From Streptomyces galbus (GTDB taxonomy: Bacteria; Actinomycetota; Actinomycetes; Streptomycetales; Streptomycetaceae), in assembly GCF_005280195.1 (NCBI RefSeq), contig NZ_SZPR01000012.1, forward strand, positions 582,861 through 646,860: a stretch of DNA of 64,000 nucleotides, given 5' to 3'. Of this stretch, positions 1 through 8,363 are shown piece after piece; position 1 is the stretch's first letter; the number at the start of each line of letters is the position of its first letter. The notes beneath the pieces are model-generated. The model was not told the origin of the DNA. It worked only from the letters and a program-made list of their open reading frames with translations, and made no database searches. The position numbers and the translations under genes are program-made.

Positions 1-24
1 TCAAAAGACGGAACCACAGTTCAT

Positions 25-49
25 GTATTGGTTGACGTGTTGTGGGTAA
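25..49 (+). promoter_or_regulatory. possible sigma-B-like promoter
   Basis: GTAT at 25-28, a 15-base gap, then GGGTAA at 44-49. The Streptomyces sigma-B consensus is GNNT, 14-16 bases, GGGTAC or GGGTAT, so the last base of the -10 element does not fit. It lies about 48 bases upstream of the STAS-ANTAR start. Weak on its own; noted because better matches precede both catalases. Confidence 0.25.
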
Positions 50-96
50 CCGAGCGACGCTTGAGCTGAGAACGGAAGAGACCGGGGGAGGCGGTC

Positions 97-801
97 ATGC
101 CGGAGCCTGCGCACGACATGACCCCCCGGAGCAGGGAGGCCGCCGTGCGGGCAGAGGTGGATGGTGTGTCGGCGGTACGGGCCGTGCCCGGGCCGGTGAT
201 CGACGTCCGCCCCGAAGGTGACCGTGCCGTCGTGAGAGTGCGCGGTGACCTGGATCTGGACGCGGCACGGCCGCTGGAACAGGGGCTGCGCACCGCCCTC
301 GGCTCATCGGTCCGCGGCGTCGACCTGGACCTGTCCGGGGTCGGCTTCTGCGACTGTTCGGCGCTCAACGTGCTGATCGCGGCCCGTCACCGCGCCCTGG
401 CGGAAGGCAAGACGATGGAGCTGCGGGAGAGTGCCCCGACCGTCGACCGAATCCTCGACCTCACCGGCACCCGGTCCCTGCTGGCGGGTCCCGACGGCGC
501 GACGGAGTGGGGTGGCGACGGCGAGGCCCTGCGGGAGCTGCGCGTCGAGGTGGTGCAGTTGCGGCGCGCCATGCAGACCCGTCCGGTGATCGACCTCGCC
601 CGGGGCATCCTCATGGCGTCGTTCGGACTGGGTTCCGAGGAGGCGTGGCGCGTCCTGGTCACCGCCTCCCAGCACGCCAACACCAAGCTCCACCACCTGG
701 CCCAGGACATCGTCTCGACCGCGGAGGGCGGCGAGCCCCGCGAGCAGCTCAGGGACCAGCTCACCGCGGCGGTGGCGAGAGTCCGCGCGGAGAGCGCCTG
801 A
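97..801 (+). CDS. STAS-ANTAR regulator
   Basis: Cytoplasmic regulator of 234 residues. Residues about 33-130 form a STAS (anti-sigma-factor antagonist) domain with the phosphoacceptor-type motif CDCSALNVL; Ser88 is the likely phosphorylation site. Residues about 153-207 match the ANTAR RNA-binding antiterminator domain (RPVIDLARGILMASFGL, then EEAW). STAS domains bind anti-sigma ATPases; ANTAR domains bind paired RNA hairpins. The fusion suggests a partner-switch signal passed to RNA-level antitermination, which is inference. The ATG at 97 follows GGGGGAGG at good spacing. It stands alone, with an inverted repeat downstream at 900-933. Family assignment is firm; target RNAs and partner are unknown. 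Confidence 0.88.
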   Translation: MPEPAHDMTPRSREAAVRAEVDGVSAVRAVPGPVIDVRPEGDRAVVRVRGDLDLDAARPLEQGLRTALGSSVRGVDLDLSGVGFCDCSALNVLIAARHRALAEGKTMELRESAPTVDRILDLTGTRSLLAGPDGATEWGGDGEALRELRVEVVQLRRAMQTRPVIDLARGILMASFGLGSEEAWRVLVTASQHANTKLHHLAQDIVSTAEGGEPREQLRDQLTAAVARVRAESA

Positions 802-899
802 GGTTCGCCCGGGCAGCCGCATACCGGCCCCTCTTCCGCCCTGGAGGCCCCTTGACGCTCGTGTCTGGCCTTCCGGCGCAGACCCGGCCAGAGCGCTTC

Positions 900-933
900 G
901 CTCGATTCGCGTGTCGCGACGACTGAATCGAGC
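900..933. other. inverted repeat downstream of STAS-ANTAR gene
   Basis: Perfect 9-bp arms GCTCGATTC (900-908) and GAATCGAGC (925-933) with a 16-base loop. It lies about 100 bases past the upstream stop and 85 before the aminotransferase start. It could be a terminator, an operator or an ANTAR target-like stem; no U-tract follows, so intrinsic termination is not shown. Confidence 0.4.
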
Positions 934-1017
934 GTCGAGTCTTGCCTTCGCAGCTCATCCGATCGTAGGTTTCCCTCATTCCTGCTTCTCTTGTCTTCCC
1001 TCCGATCGGGGTGCGCC

Positions 1018-2367
1018 ATGGACCGAGCCCGACTGCGTCACCTGCTGGCCCGCGAGAGCGCGGAGGCCGAGGCGCGCAACCCCCGTTCGCAGGCGGCCTA
1101 CGCCCGCGCCGACCACCTCTTCGGCCGGGTGCCGATGACCTGGATGAACAAGACGGCCGGGGCCTTCCCGCGTTACCTGGCCGCCGCCCGCGGCGCCCGG
1201 GTGACCGACATCGACGGCCACGAGTACGTCGACTTCTGTCTCGGTGACACCGGCGCCATGACGGGCCACTCGCCCGCCGCGGTCACCGCCGCCGTGCAGC
1301 ACCGGTTCGCCGACCTGGGCGGCGCGACGGCCATGCTGCCGACCGAGGACGCCGAGTGGGTCGGCGCCGAGCTGACCCGCCGGTTCGGCCTCACCCGTTG
1401 GAGCTTCTCCCTCACCGCGACGGACGCCAACCGCTGGGCCATCCGCCTCGCCCGCGCGCTCACCGGCCGGCCGAAGATCCTCGTGAACAGCTACTGCTAC
1501 CACGGCAGTGTCGACGAGTCCCTGATCGTGACCGGCCCCGACGGCACGGGCACCGCCCGTCCGGGCAACGTCGGCGCCCCCTGCGACGTCACCCTCACCA
1601 GCCGCGTCGCCGAGTTCAACGACCTGGAGCAACTGGAGCGGGAACTCGCCCACGGCGACGTGGCCGCCGTCCTCATGGAGCCCGCCCTCACCAACATCGG
1701 CATCGTCCTGCCCGAGCCCGGCTACCTCGACGGCGTCCGCGAACTGACGCGCCGCCACGGCACCCTGCTGATCAACGACGAGACGCACACCTTCTCCGCC
1801 GGGCCCGGCGGCTGCACCGCGGCCTGGGACCTCACACCGGACGTCCTGACCATCGGCAAGGCGATCGGCGGCGGCATCCCCGCCGGCGCCTACGGACTGT
1901 CGGCCGAACTCGCCGACCGGCTGCTGGGCCGCGACGACCTGGACCTGGTCGACATGGGCGGCGTCGGCGGCACCCTCGCGGGCAACGCCCTGTCCGTCGC
2001 CGCCATGCGCGCCACGCTCGAACACGTCCTGACCGACGCCGCGTTCGCCCACATGCACCGGCTCGCCGAGCGCTTCGAGGCGGGCGTCGGCGTGGGCATC
2101 GAGAAGCACGCCCTGCCCTGGTCGGTCAGCCGTCTGGGCGCCCGTACCGAGTACCGGTTCAGCTCCCCTGCGCCCCGCACCGGGACCGAGGCGGCGGCCG
2201 CCGGTGACACGGAGCTGGAGGACTTCCTCCACCTCTACCTCGCCAACCGTGGCATCCTGCTCACCCCGTTCCACAACATGGCGCTGATGTGCCCCGACAC
2301 CACCGAGCAGGATGTGGACCGGCACACCGAGCTGTTCGCCGCCGCCCTGGCGGAACTGGCCGGCTGA
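1018..2367 (+). CDS. class III aminotransferase (GSA-aminotransferase-like)
   Basis: PLP-dependent fold-type I enzyme of 449 residues, close to usual family length. It shows the cofactor aspartate in LLINDETHTF (Asp254) and the Schiff-base lysine in LTIGKAIGGG (Lys281). The overall pattern is glutamate-1-semialdehyde-aminomutase-like, but the substrate cannot be read from sequence and a biosynthetic hemL role is unlikely given its context. ATG 1018 is preferred over an in-frame TTG at 991 because homology begins with the ATG. An Lrp/AsnC regulator starts 32 bases downstream on the same strand, a common pairing for amino-acid aminotransferases, so an amino-acid or amino-ketone substrate under its control is likely. 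Confidence 0.88.
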   Translation: MDRARLRHLLARESAEAEARNPRSQAAYARADHLFGRVPMTWMNKTAGAFPRYLAAARGARVTDIDGHEYVDFCLGDTGAMTGHSPAAVTAAVQHRFADLGGATAMLPTEDAEWVGAELTRRFGLTRWSFSLTATDANRWAIRLARALTGRPKILVNSYCYHGSVDESLIVTGPDGTGTARPGNVGAPCDVTLTSRVAEFNDLEQLERELAHGDVAAVLMEPALTNIGIVLPEPGYLDGVRELTRRHGTLLINDETHTFSAGPGGCTAAWDLTPDVLTIGKAIGGGIPAGAYGLSAELADRLLGRDDLDLVDMGGVGGTLAGNALSVAAMRATLEHVLTDAAFAHMHRLAERFEAGVGVGIEKHALPWSVSRLGARTEYRFSSPAPRTGTEAAAAGDTELEDFLHLYLANRGILLTPFHNMALMCPDTTEQDVDRHTELFAAALAELAG

Positions 2368-2399
2368 CCGACAACACTGTCCGGCGGAGAGGACCACCC

Positions 2400-2840
2400 G
2401 TGGACGAGATCGACCGCGCCATCCTGCGGGAGCTCCAGAGCGACGGACGCATCGCGTACGCCGACCTCGGTCCCCGGGTCGGCCTGTCCGCCTCGGCCGC
2501 CCGACAGCGCCTGCAACGGCTGCTGGACTCCCGGGCCGTTCAGGTCGTCGGCGTGACCGACCCGATGGCGATGGGCGGCCAGGCCATGGCCCTGCTCGGC
2601 ATCACCGTCGACGGCGACCCCCGCCCGGTCGCCGACGCCCTCGCCACCCACCCCGAGGTGGTGTACTCGGTGCTGACCTCCGGCGGCTTCGACCTGTTCG
2701 CCGAGGTCGTCGCGCCGGGGGCCAAGGACCTGCTGGACTTCGTCAACGACGTCGTCCGCACCGTCGAGGGCGTCAGCGGCGTCCAGTCCTTCCCCTACTT
2801 CGCCATCCACACCCACCGTTTCCTGTGGGACGTCGGCTGA
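2400..2840 (+). CDS. Lrp/AsnC family regulator
   Basis: 146 residues. An N-terminal winged HTH (LDEIDRAILRELQ-type start with DGRIAYADLG and SASAARQRL) is followed by an RAM/AsnC ligand-binding domain (about residues 65-140) ending in the usual regulatory beta strand. The start is GTG at 2400, preceded by GGAGAGGA. Only 32 bases separate it from the aminotransferase, so the two are probably co-transcribed and the regulator likely controls this operon in response to an amino acid. The ligand is unknown. Confidence 0.9.
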   Translation: MDEIDRAILRELQSDGRIAYADLGPRVGLSASAARQRLQRLLDSRAVQVVGVTDPMAMGGQAMALLGITVDGDPRPVADALATHPEVVYSVLTSGGFDLFAEVVAPGAKDLLDFVNDVVRTVEGVSGVQSFPYFAIHTHRFLWDVG

Positions 2841-3005
2841 GCACGCGGACCGGGCGCGCCGACCGGGACGTATCATGCCGGTCACCCGGATCCCCCGCGG
2901 CGTCGGCTACCTGGACGTGCGCGCCACGGGCGTCACGTCGTCGCAGTACCGTCGCCGGTTCGGCGTCGCGGCACAAGTCAGCCGACGCGAGGCCCTGTCG
3001 GCGAG

Positions 3006-3695
3006 TCAGCCGACGAGGATCCGCTCCACGCCTTCCCGGTAGCTGGTGACCTGGAATCCAGGAAAGCGGGCCGCGAACTTCGAGCTGTCGAAGATGTTGT
3101 CGTCGCGGTAGCGGACGAGCAGCTCGAACATCTCGTCGAGCGGCTTGACGAAGCGGCGCCCGAGGCGGAAGGCGAGCATCGGCAGCACCGTGTAGCCGAT
3201 CTTTCGGCCGGTGACCTCGCCGGCGATCTCGATCAGCTGGGCGTAGGACCGGCGGTCCGGGTCGACGGGCAGGTGCCACGTCTGGCCGTAGGCGTCCGGC
3301 GTGTTGCCGAGCAGGGCGAGAGCCCGGCTCGCGTCGGGGGTCCAGATCAGGGAACGCTTGGCTTGGGCGTCGACGGGGACGAACGGCCGCTTGCCCGCCT
3401 TGATCCGGTCGAACACCAGCGAGTTCGTGTAGCTCTTCGTCCGGCCCGGACCGTAGAACTCGGGCGCCCGGCCGATCAGGGCTTCGACCCGGTCGGCCCG
3501 CATGGCCTCCAGCAGCATGCCGGCGATCTGTCCGCGGACCCGTCCCTTGCGCCCGCCCGGTGCGAACGCGGTCGACTCGGTCTGGGGCGTCGGCGTTCCG
3601 GGATACATGTAGGTGTTGTCGAAGAAGACGAGCTTTGTGCCGTGTTCGGCGCAGGCGTCGATGACGTTGCGCATCATGACGGGGAACTGCCGGCT
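3006..3695 (-). pseudogene. NAD-dependent epimerase/dehydratase, N-terminus missing
   Basis: About 230 residues match the C-terminal three quarters of extended short-chain dehydrogenases: VMMRNVIDACAEHG, LVFFDNTYMY, then ARAPEFYGPG. The nucleotide-binding N-terminus with its glycine-rich Rossmann loop is absent, and sequence upstream of about 3695 has no relation to the family. The downstream end is intact to a TGA at 3006. The boundary sits beside a locally AT-richer stretch (3715-3730), consistent with a rearrangement joint. It cannot be a working oxidoreductase without the cofactor site. An alternative start in a shifted frame exists at 3720 but does not restore the missing part. Confidence 0.7.
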
Positions 3696-3965
3696 GAGCC
3701 GAGACGTAGTACTTGGACATCTATATCTCGACTCCTGGCTTCCTTGCGGGAGCGGAGACAGGGCCGTCTTGGGTCGGCGACACCTTGCCGTGGAGCGTTG
3801 TCCCCTCGAGGGGATCGACACGCGATCGCTCTTGCCTGCACCCGTCGCCTCATGGGGCGCCCCGGCGAGATCGAGGTTTCCCCCGGCCTGTCATGCGATC
3901 AAGTGAGTCGAGGGGACCCTCTGGCCAAGAGAAGCGACGAGGCGCCTTCTGGCAGGATCGGGGCA

Positions 3966-4449
3966 TGAGCGTGCCGCGTCTCCCCTCCGGTGTCACGTCC
4001 GGTGCCACGAGTGCCCTGTCCGCCGTGAACGGCCCGCGGACGTCCTGGCGTTCCCTGTGGTCGAAGGGGTCGGCCCTGTCGATCGGATCGGTGGACTCCT
4101 TCCTGTCCGTCGGCTCCGTGGGCAGCGTCCTGTCCGTCGCCTCGGTCGGCAGTGTCCTGTCCGTGGGTCCGTCGGCTCGGCCGCGTCGCTGGCATCGGCG
4201 GGCAGTTGGCTGAGCACGGGTTCGGCGCTGTCCGCCCGTTCGTCAGGCGCGGCCCTGGCCCGGCGCACCCACCACCGCACCCGCGCCGTCACCGTCGTGG
4301 CCGCGACCGCGGTGACCCTCACGGGCCTCGGGGCCTGGTATCTCCGTCAGTCGAGGACCACCATGTCGCGCCAGCAGACGGCCAGGTCCCGGTGGAGGTC
4401 CTCCTTGCGCTGGAAGCCGTCGGGGATCGGGGCGTTGGCGTCGAAGTAG
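3966..4449 (+). pseudogene. GSVGSVLS-repeat protein, frameshifted
   Basis: From ATG 3966 the protein has repeats of the type GSVxSxLSVxS followed, in another frame, by GSVGSAASLASAGSWLSTGS and a predicted membrane segment (AVTVVAATAVTLTGLGAWYL). Such Ser/Gly/Val-repeat proteins with one C-terminal helix are known as uncharacterised Streptomyces proteins. The two halves join if one G is added to the GGG run at 4164-4166, so a single-base deletion (or a sequencing error) breaks the gene. The 3' end overlaps the convergent gene that ends at 4347, and the last 35 codons look unnatural. Function unknown. Confidence 0.55.
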
Positions 4450-4832
4450 AACCCCATGACGATGAGCTGAGCACCCTGGTGCGTCGCCTTCAGGTGGTTC
4501 CAGAGCTTGGACACGTCCGCCTCGATCTCCTTGACGAACGCGGCTTTCTGGTACTCGGTGGCACGTAATGTCTTCAGTTCGACGATGATCCGCTCGCCCG
4601 GCACGTTGCTGGAGCCGTTGAGCAGCAGATCGCTGCGCTGCTTGCCGTCGAAGACGAGCTGTTCCCTGCGCACGTCGCGGGTCGAGTCCTGCGCCAGCAG
4701 ATTCCCGGCGAGCTCGGCCTGCAGCCACCACTCCCAGCCCCATTCGAGGAGTTGTACGCGCCGGGCCCGCTCGCCGTTGTCGCGCACCCAGGCGAAGACG
4801 AAGTCCCGGAACTGCTGAACCGTGATGGGCAT
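4347..4832 (-). CDS. PD-(D/E)XK nuclease-like orphan protein
   Basis: 161 residues, soluble, no signal peptide. The central segment KQRSDLLLNG followed about 10 residues later by RIIVELKTLR has the D...(D/E)xK layout of the PD-(D/E)XK nuclease fold: Asp in the first strand and Glu-x-Lys in the next. The N-terminus is Trp-rich (WGWEWW). GGGAG sits 6 bases before the ATG at 4832. It has no restriction or toxin partner next door; its neighbours are gene remnants. It could be a restriction-like or repair endonuclease or a non-catalytic relative. Gene call is firm, nuclease call is inferred from the motif only. Confidence 0.7.
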   Translation of the reverse strand: MPITVQQFRDFVFAWVRDNGERARRVQLLEWGWEWWLQAELAGNLLAQDSTRDVRREQLVFDGKQRSDLLLNGSSNVPGERIIVELKTLRATEYQKAAFVKEIEADVSKLWNHLKATHQGAQLIVMGFYFDANAPIPDGFQRKEDLHRDLAVCWRDMVVLD

Positions 4833-4972
4833 GTGGTCTCCCTCGGAGGTCTGCCTGCTGTGCCAAGGGGTCTACTGCACTGCGGGACGACCGTCCATCG
4901 AACAGACCGAAGCGGACCGTACCGTGCCGCAACGGACGTCGAGCGCGGGCCGCACCGAGGGCGCTGCCGCGC

Positions 4973-5270
4973 TCAGATCCAGTAGGGCGCCGAGGGCACC
5001 GCGTCGGCGCCCGAGGCGGTGAGCCCGGTGCCGGGGGAGCGGCCGCTGAGCCACGCCAGGAGGTCGGCCAGCGGTCCGCGGACCGTGGGGCCACCCGTCC
5101 CCAGCCGGCGTACCAGGCCGGTGTCCGTCGTCTCCAGGCGCAGCGGAGGGGGGTGAGGCCGCCGGGCGAGCGCCTCCGCGATGTCCTCGACGATCCACCG
5201 GGCGGCGTCGGCCGGGATGTCGCGGAAGCCGTAGCCGCCGACGGACGCCGCAAGACCGTCCGGGCCACCC
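4973..5270 (-). pseudogene. maleylpyruvate isomerase (MDMPI) family C-terminal fragment
   Basis: About 95 residues ending at 4973 resemble the C-terminus of mycothiol-dependent maleylpyruvate isomerase/DinB-like proteins: an LRLETTDTG strand, then GPLADLLAWLSGRS and a short tail. No credible start or N-terminal metal-binding helices precede it; upstream sequence to 5430 shows no related coding. A matching N-terminal-type fragment lies at 15784-16060 on the same strand, but common origin is unproven. Moderate to low confidence. Confidence 0.4.
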
Positions 5271-5472
5271 TGCAACCCGGGCACGTGCGCGCATGACCAT
5301 TCTGCGCTGACGTCAGCGGCGCCCCCGGACGCCCCAATGCGAGCCCCAGGCCGCACTCAACGCGCTGCCGGCCTTCCCCCGGCGAACCCTCCGCCGTGAA
5401 CCTCTTCGGGGTGCCACACGGAGAAGACACGCGCTAGTTGTTAGGGTCGGGAGGATGTTGACGCTGCGGCAC

Positions 5473-5895
5473 TCATCGAATCTCGTTCTCAGGGTGCTGG
5501 TCGTCGTAGGTCCGGCGGGCGCGGGCGATGCCGTCACGGTGTTCCAGCGACCAGTCGGCGAGAGCCTTGACGAGGTGGGTCAGGCTCGCGCCGGTCTCGG
5601 TGAGACGGTAGTCGACCTGGGCAGGCACTGTCGGGTACACGGTGCGAAGTACGAGTCCGTCGCGTTCCAGTCGGCGCACCGTCAGGGTCAGCATGCGCTG
5701 GGAGATCCCGTCGATGGCTCGTTGGAGTTGCCGGAAGCGACGCGGCCCTCCGGCGAGTTCGACGATGACGAGGACCGACCACTTGTCACCAACCCGGTCG
5801 AGGACGTCTCGGATCCCGCAGTCAGGGTGGTCGGGCTGCCCGCAGGGCTCGAGCTCGGCGGCTCCAGCGGTTACACCGGTGTGCGTCATTGACAC
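5473..5895 (-). CDS. HxlR family regulator
   Basis: 140-residue winged-helix repressor of the HxlR/MarR-like type: Cys near the N-terminus, DVLDRVGDKWSVLVIVEL, then ISQRMLTLTVRRLERDGLV, the signature recognition helix and wing. The start is taken as GTG 5895 because GGAGG lies 7 bases upstream; the ATG six bases later would be too far. It is divergent from the NmrA-like gene at 5984, the arrangement of E. coli qorR (ytfH)/qorB (ytfG), so it probably represses that gene and itself through the inverted repeat at 5940-5966. Such regulators often sense quinones or aldehydes through cysteine, and Cys is present in the N-terminal region. Confidence 0.9.
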   Translation of the reverse strand: MSMTHTGVTAGAAELEPCGQPDHPDCGIRDVLDRVGDKWSVLVIVELAGGPRRFRQLQRAIDGISQRMLTLTVRRLERDGLVLRTVYPTVPAQVDYRLTETGASLTHLVKALADWSLEHRDGIARARRTYDDQHPENEIR

Positions 5896-5939
5896 GAAAC
5901 TGCCTCCTTGTGAGCCGACCACGGCCGGTTGAAGATCTC

Positions 5940-5966
5940 ACCGTAGTTACTGAAGAGAACCACGGT
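5940..5966. promoter_or_regulatory. likely HxlR operator
   Basis: Imperfect inverted repeat: ACCGTAGTT (5940-5948) and AACCACGGT (5958-5966), 8 of 9 pairs matching, 9-base spacer, in the 88-base divergent gap between the HxlR gene and the NmrA-like gene. Confidence 0.5.
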
Positions 5967-5983
5967 ACGGAGGCAGAACCACA

Positions 5984-6799
5984 ATGATCATGGTGACCGG
6001 CGCGAACGGCCAGCTCGCTTCCCTCACGCTCCAGGAGTTGGCCGAGCGCGACGTGCCCGCAGCCGGAGGCAGTCGCACCCCCACGGAAGGGCAGCGCCGC
6101 CTCGACTTCGATGACCCCGCCACCCTCGACTTCAGCGGCGTTTCGACCCTGGTCCTGGTCTCGGCCGGGTACGCCGAGGACGACCAGGTTCTCGCCCGCC
6201 ACAAGGCCGTTCTCGATGCCGCGGGGCGCGATGGCGTCGACCACGTCGTCTACACCAGTCTGACCGGGGACGGGGTCCACCTCGGGTTCGCACTAGCCCA
6301 CCGAGCCACCGAGCGGATGATCAAGGCTGGCGGACTCGGATGGACGATCCTACGCAACGGGCTCTACGCCGAACTCTTCGGCGCGCTGCTGACCTGGACC
6401 CCTGATGGCCTGGAGTCGCCGTTCGGCGACGGTGCTCTCTCTGCAGTGGCGCGGGCGGATCTGGCCACAGCCGCAGCAATCGTGGCCGGCGATCCGGGCG
6501 CGCACGCGGGCAAGACCTACGACTTGGTCGGCCCGCCGATCACAGTGACCGACATCGCCGAAAAGCTCGGAGTCGCTCATCGGACGATCGGACTCGGTGA
6601 GTACCGCGCCCGGCTCCTCGCCGACGGCAGCCTGCTGCCGTTCCAGCCACCGATGCTCACCTCCATCGCCACCAGCGTCCGCCACGGGTTCCTCAACAGC
6701 ACCAGCGCCGACCTCGTCCAGCTGCTCGGTCGACCGCTCACCAACACGGTCACTGTCACTGCGGACACCCTTGCCGAGATGCGCTCCGACGCACGTTGA
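5984..6799 (+). CDS. NmrA/QorB-like NAD(P)H-binding reductase
   Basis: 271-residue atypical short-chain dehydrogenase. The N-terminus VTGANGQLAS carries the Gly-rich dinucleotide loop; YTSLTGDG and ILRNGLYAE are family landmarks, and the length matches NmrA/QorB proteins, which lack the classical Tyr-x3-Lys. QorB in E. coli reduces quinones with NADPH; that role is suggested by family and by the divergent HxlR gene. ATG 5984 follows AGGCAGAACCACA, a modest ribosome site with GGAGG 13 bases up. Probably a single-gene unit repressed by its neighbour. Confidence 0.87.
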   Translation: MIMVTGANGQLASLTLQELAERDVPAAGGSRTPTEGQRRLDFDDPATLDFSGVSTLVLVSAGYAEDDQVLARHKAVLDAAGRDGVDHVVYTSLTGDGVHLGFALAHRATERMIKAGGLGWTILRNGLYAELFGALLTWTPDGLESPFGDGALSAVARADLATAAAIVAGDPGAHAGKTYDLVGPPITVTDIAEKLGVAHRTIGLGEYRARLLADGSLLPFQPPMLTSIATSVRHGFLNSTSADLVQLLGRPLTNTVTVTADTLAEMRSDAR

Positions 6800-6804
6800 C
6801 ACGC

Positions 6805-6905
6805 ATGGTTCATCGCAACGCGCCGCTGTCCGTTGTAGGCCGCAGGCGGCTCGTCGAGCGCTGCCGTACCCGCCCGAGCGCGCACGTCGCCGCCGAGATG
6901 GGAAA
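6805..6905 (+). pseudogene. IS481-like transposase N-terminal remnant
   Basis: About 32 codons from ATG 6805 (MVHRNAPLSVVGRRRLVERC, then RPSAHVAAEMG) match the start of IS481-family transposases, in which the same words begin the N-terminal HTH. Homology stops abruptly; the remaining 250 bases up to the gene at 7157 show nothing else I can support. Confidence 0.5.
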
Positions 6906-7156
6906 TGGATGCCCGACACGATCCACGGCCGCGACTGACGGTTACCCATGCCCGCACCTACGAGCAGAAAGGCCGACAGACTCGTGATCAACAGCTTTTG
7001 TCAGAGCCAGTAAGCCGACACTGCAGAGCCCCAGAGGGACGGCCGGCACCCCCGCAGGTGAGCCTCGGCGTTGTCACTTGCGGCTGGTAGAACTGCCGTG
7101 CAGATCAAGGGCGCTGGTCGCGCCGGATGTCTCGTACGGCGGGAGCGGGCAGACAC

Positions 7157-8155
7157 ATGCGAACCAAGGACGATCACCTCACCGAGCTCTACGGGCTCCC
7201 CGCCTTCACATTCCCCGAGGAGCAGGACGCGGCCGGCGTCGTGCTGCCCGAGGCCGACGCCGTGGCCTGGCGGATCGGATACGAGCGGGGGGCTTCCGGC
7301 GAGCGGTGGACGGACACCTTCGAGCGGCTGTGCGCGGCCGTGGACAGCGCGCGCATCCGCGCCCTGATCATCGGCATCTGGGGAGATCCGGAGGACACCG
7401 AACCCGACGAGGTCATGGAGGCGTTCCTGGGCGCGCGGGACCGGCTGACAGGGCTGCGATCGCTCTATTTCGGCGACATCACCGACGAGGAGTGCCGGAT
7501 CTCCAGGATCGGCCAGACCGACGTCACGCCGCTGCTCGCGAGCTATCCGACCCTGGAGGAGTTCTCGGTCCGGGCCGGCGAGTCCTACGACATTGAAGGG
7601 CTGCACCCGCTGAGGTTTCCCCGCATACGCCACGATGGGCTACGCAGGCTCGTCGTCGAGAGCGCCGGGCTGCGCGGCCACGTCCTGCGCGGGGTGGGCG
7701 AGAGCGAGCTGCCCGCGCTGGAACATCTCGAACTGTGGCTGGGGGCGCGCGAGGACGGGGGCGACGGCGAGATCGCCGACCTCGCGGGGATCCTGTCCGG
7801 GAACCGGCTGCCGAGGCTGCGCAGTCTCGCCCTGCGCAACAGCGAGATGCAGGACGAGGTCGCGGCGGCCATGGGGGCGGCGCCCATCGTCGCCAACCTC
7901 GACGTGCTCGACCTGTCGCTCGGAACACTGACCGATACCGGCGCCGAGGCGCTGCTCGGCGGGCAGCCACTGACGCACCTCAGGAAGCTCGACCTGCACC
8001 ACAACTACCTGAGCGAGCCGATGAGACAGCGTGTTCGGGACGCGCTCGAACCGGCCGGCGTGGAAGTCGACCTTGACCCGTCCGACGCCGAGGCGGACGA
8101 GGACGAAAACGGCGTGCCGGTGCCCAGCATCAGTGTGGGCCCGCTCACTTACTGA
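7157..8155 (+). CDS. STM4015 family leucine-rich-repeat protein
   Basis: 332 residues, cytoplasmic, built of leucine-rich repeats: LEEFSV, LRRLVVESAGL, LEHLELWLG, LRSLALRNSEM, LDVLDLSLGTL and LRKLDLHHNYL. The first 130 residues (LTELYGLPAFTFPE, VAWRI, ALIIGIWG, DRLTGLRSLYFGDI) are typical of the STM4015 family, which in Salmonella sits in an STM4012-4015 cluster. None of those partners is present here. The C-terminus is acidic. ATG 7157 follows GGGAG. Likely a protein-interaction module; no function known. Confidence 0.85.
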   Translation: MRTKDDHLTELYGLPAFTFPEEQDAAGVVLPEADAVAWRIGYERGASGERWTDTFERLCAAVDSARIRALIIGIWGDPEDTEPDEVMEAFLGARDRLTGLRSLYFGDITDEECRISRIGQTDVTPLLASYPTLEEFSVRAGESYDIEGLHPLRFPRIRHDGLRRLVVESAGLRGHVLRGVGESELPALEHLELWLGAREDGGDGEIADLAGILSGNRLPRLRSLALRNSEMQDEVAAAMGAAPIVANLDVLDLSLGTLTDTGAEALLGGQPLTHLRKLDLHHNYLSEPMRQRVRDALEPAGVEVDLDPSDAEADEDENGVPVPSISVGPLTY

Positions 8156-8363
8156 CCGTCCTGCCGGGCGCGTAAGTGGCCCGGATCCGTCCGGCGCCGC
8201 CATGGCGTTCCGGCCAGTCCGGGCACGTCCGCCGATCGCCAACCGGCTCGGGCGGCCGGCCGCGGCCGTCGCAGGTGACAGGGAGCTGGGTCAGTCCGAC
8301 TCGGGATCGGCCGAGGCGTGATCGTCCGGTCCGCCCGGCCGATGGGCGAATCAATGAGTCTTT

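Noticed and set aside
991..1017. TTG at 991 as start of the aminotransferase
   Set aside because: The nine extra residues show no homology and no ribosome site; ATG 1018 fits the family start.
1997..2397. Antisense open frames over the aminotransferase
   Set aside because: Composition-driven; strong class III aminotransferase motifs lie on the plus strand.
6796..7090. Short plus-strand frames as independent small genes
   Set aside because: Only the first 32 codons have recognisable (IS481-like) similarity; the rest lacks support.
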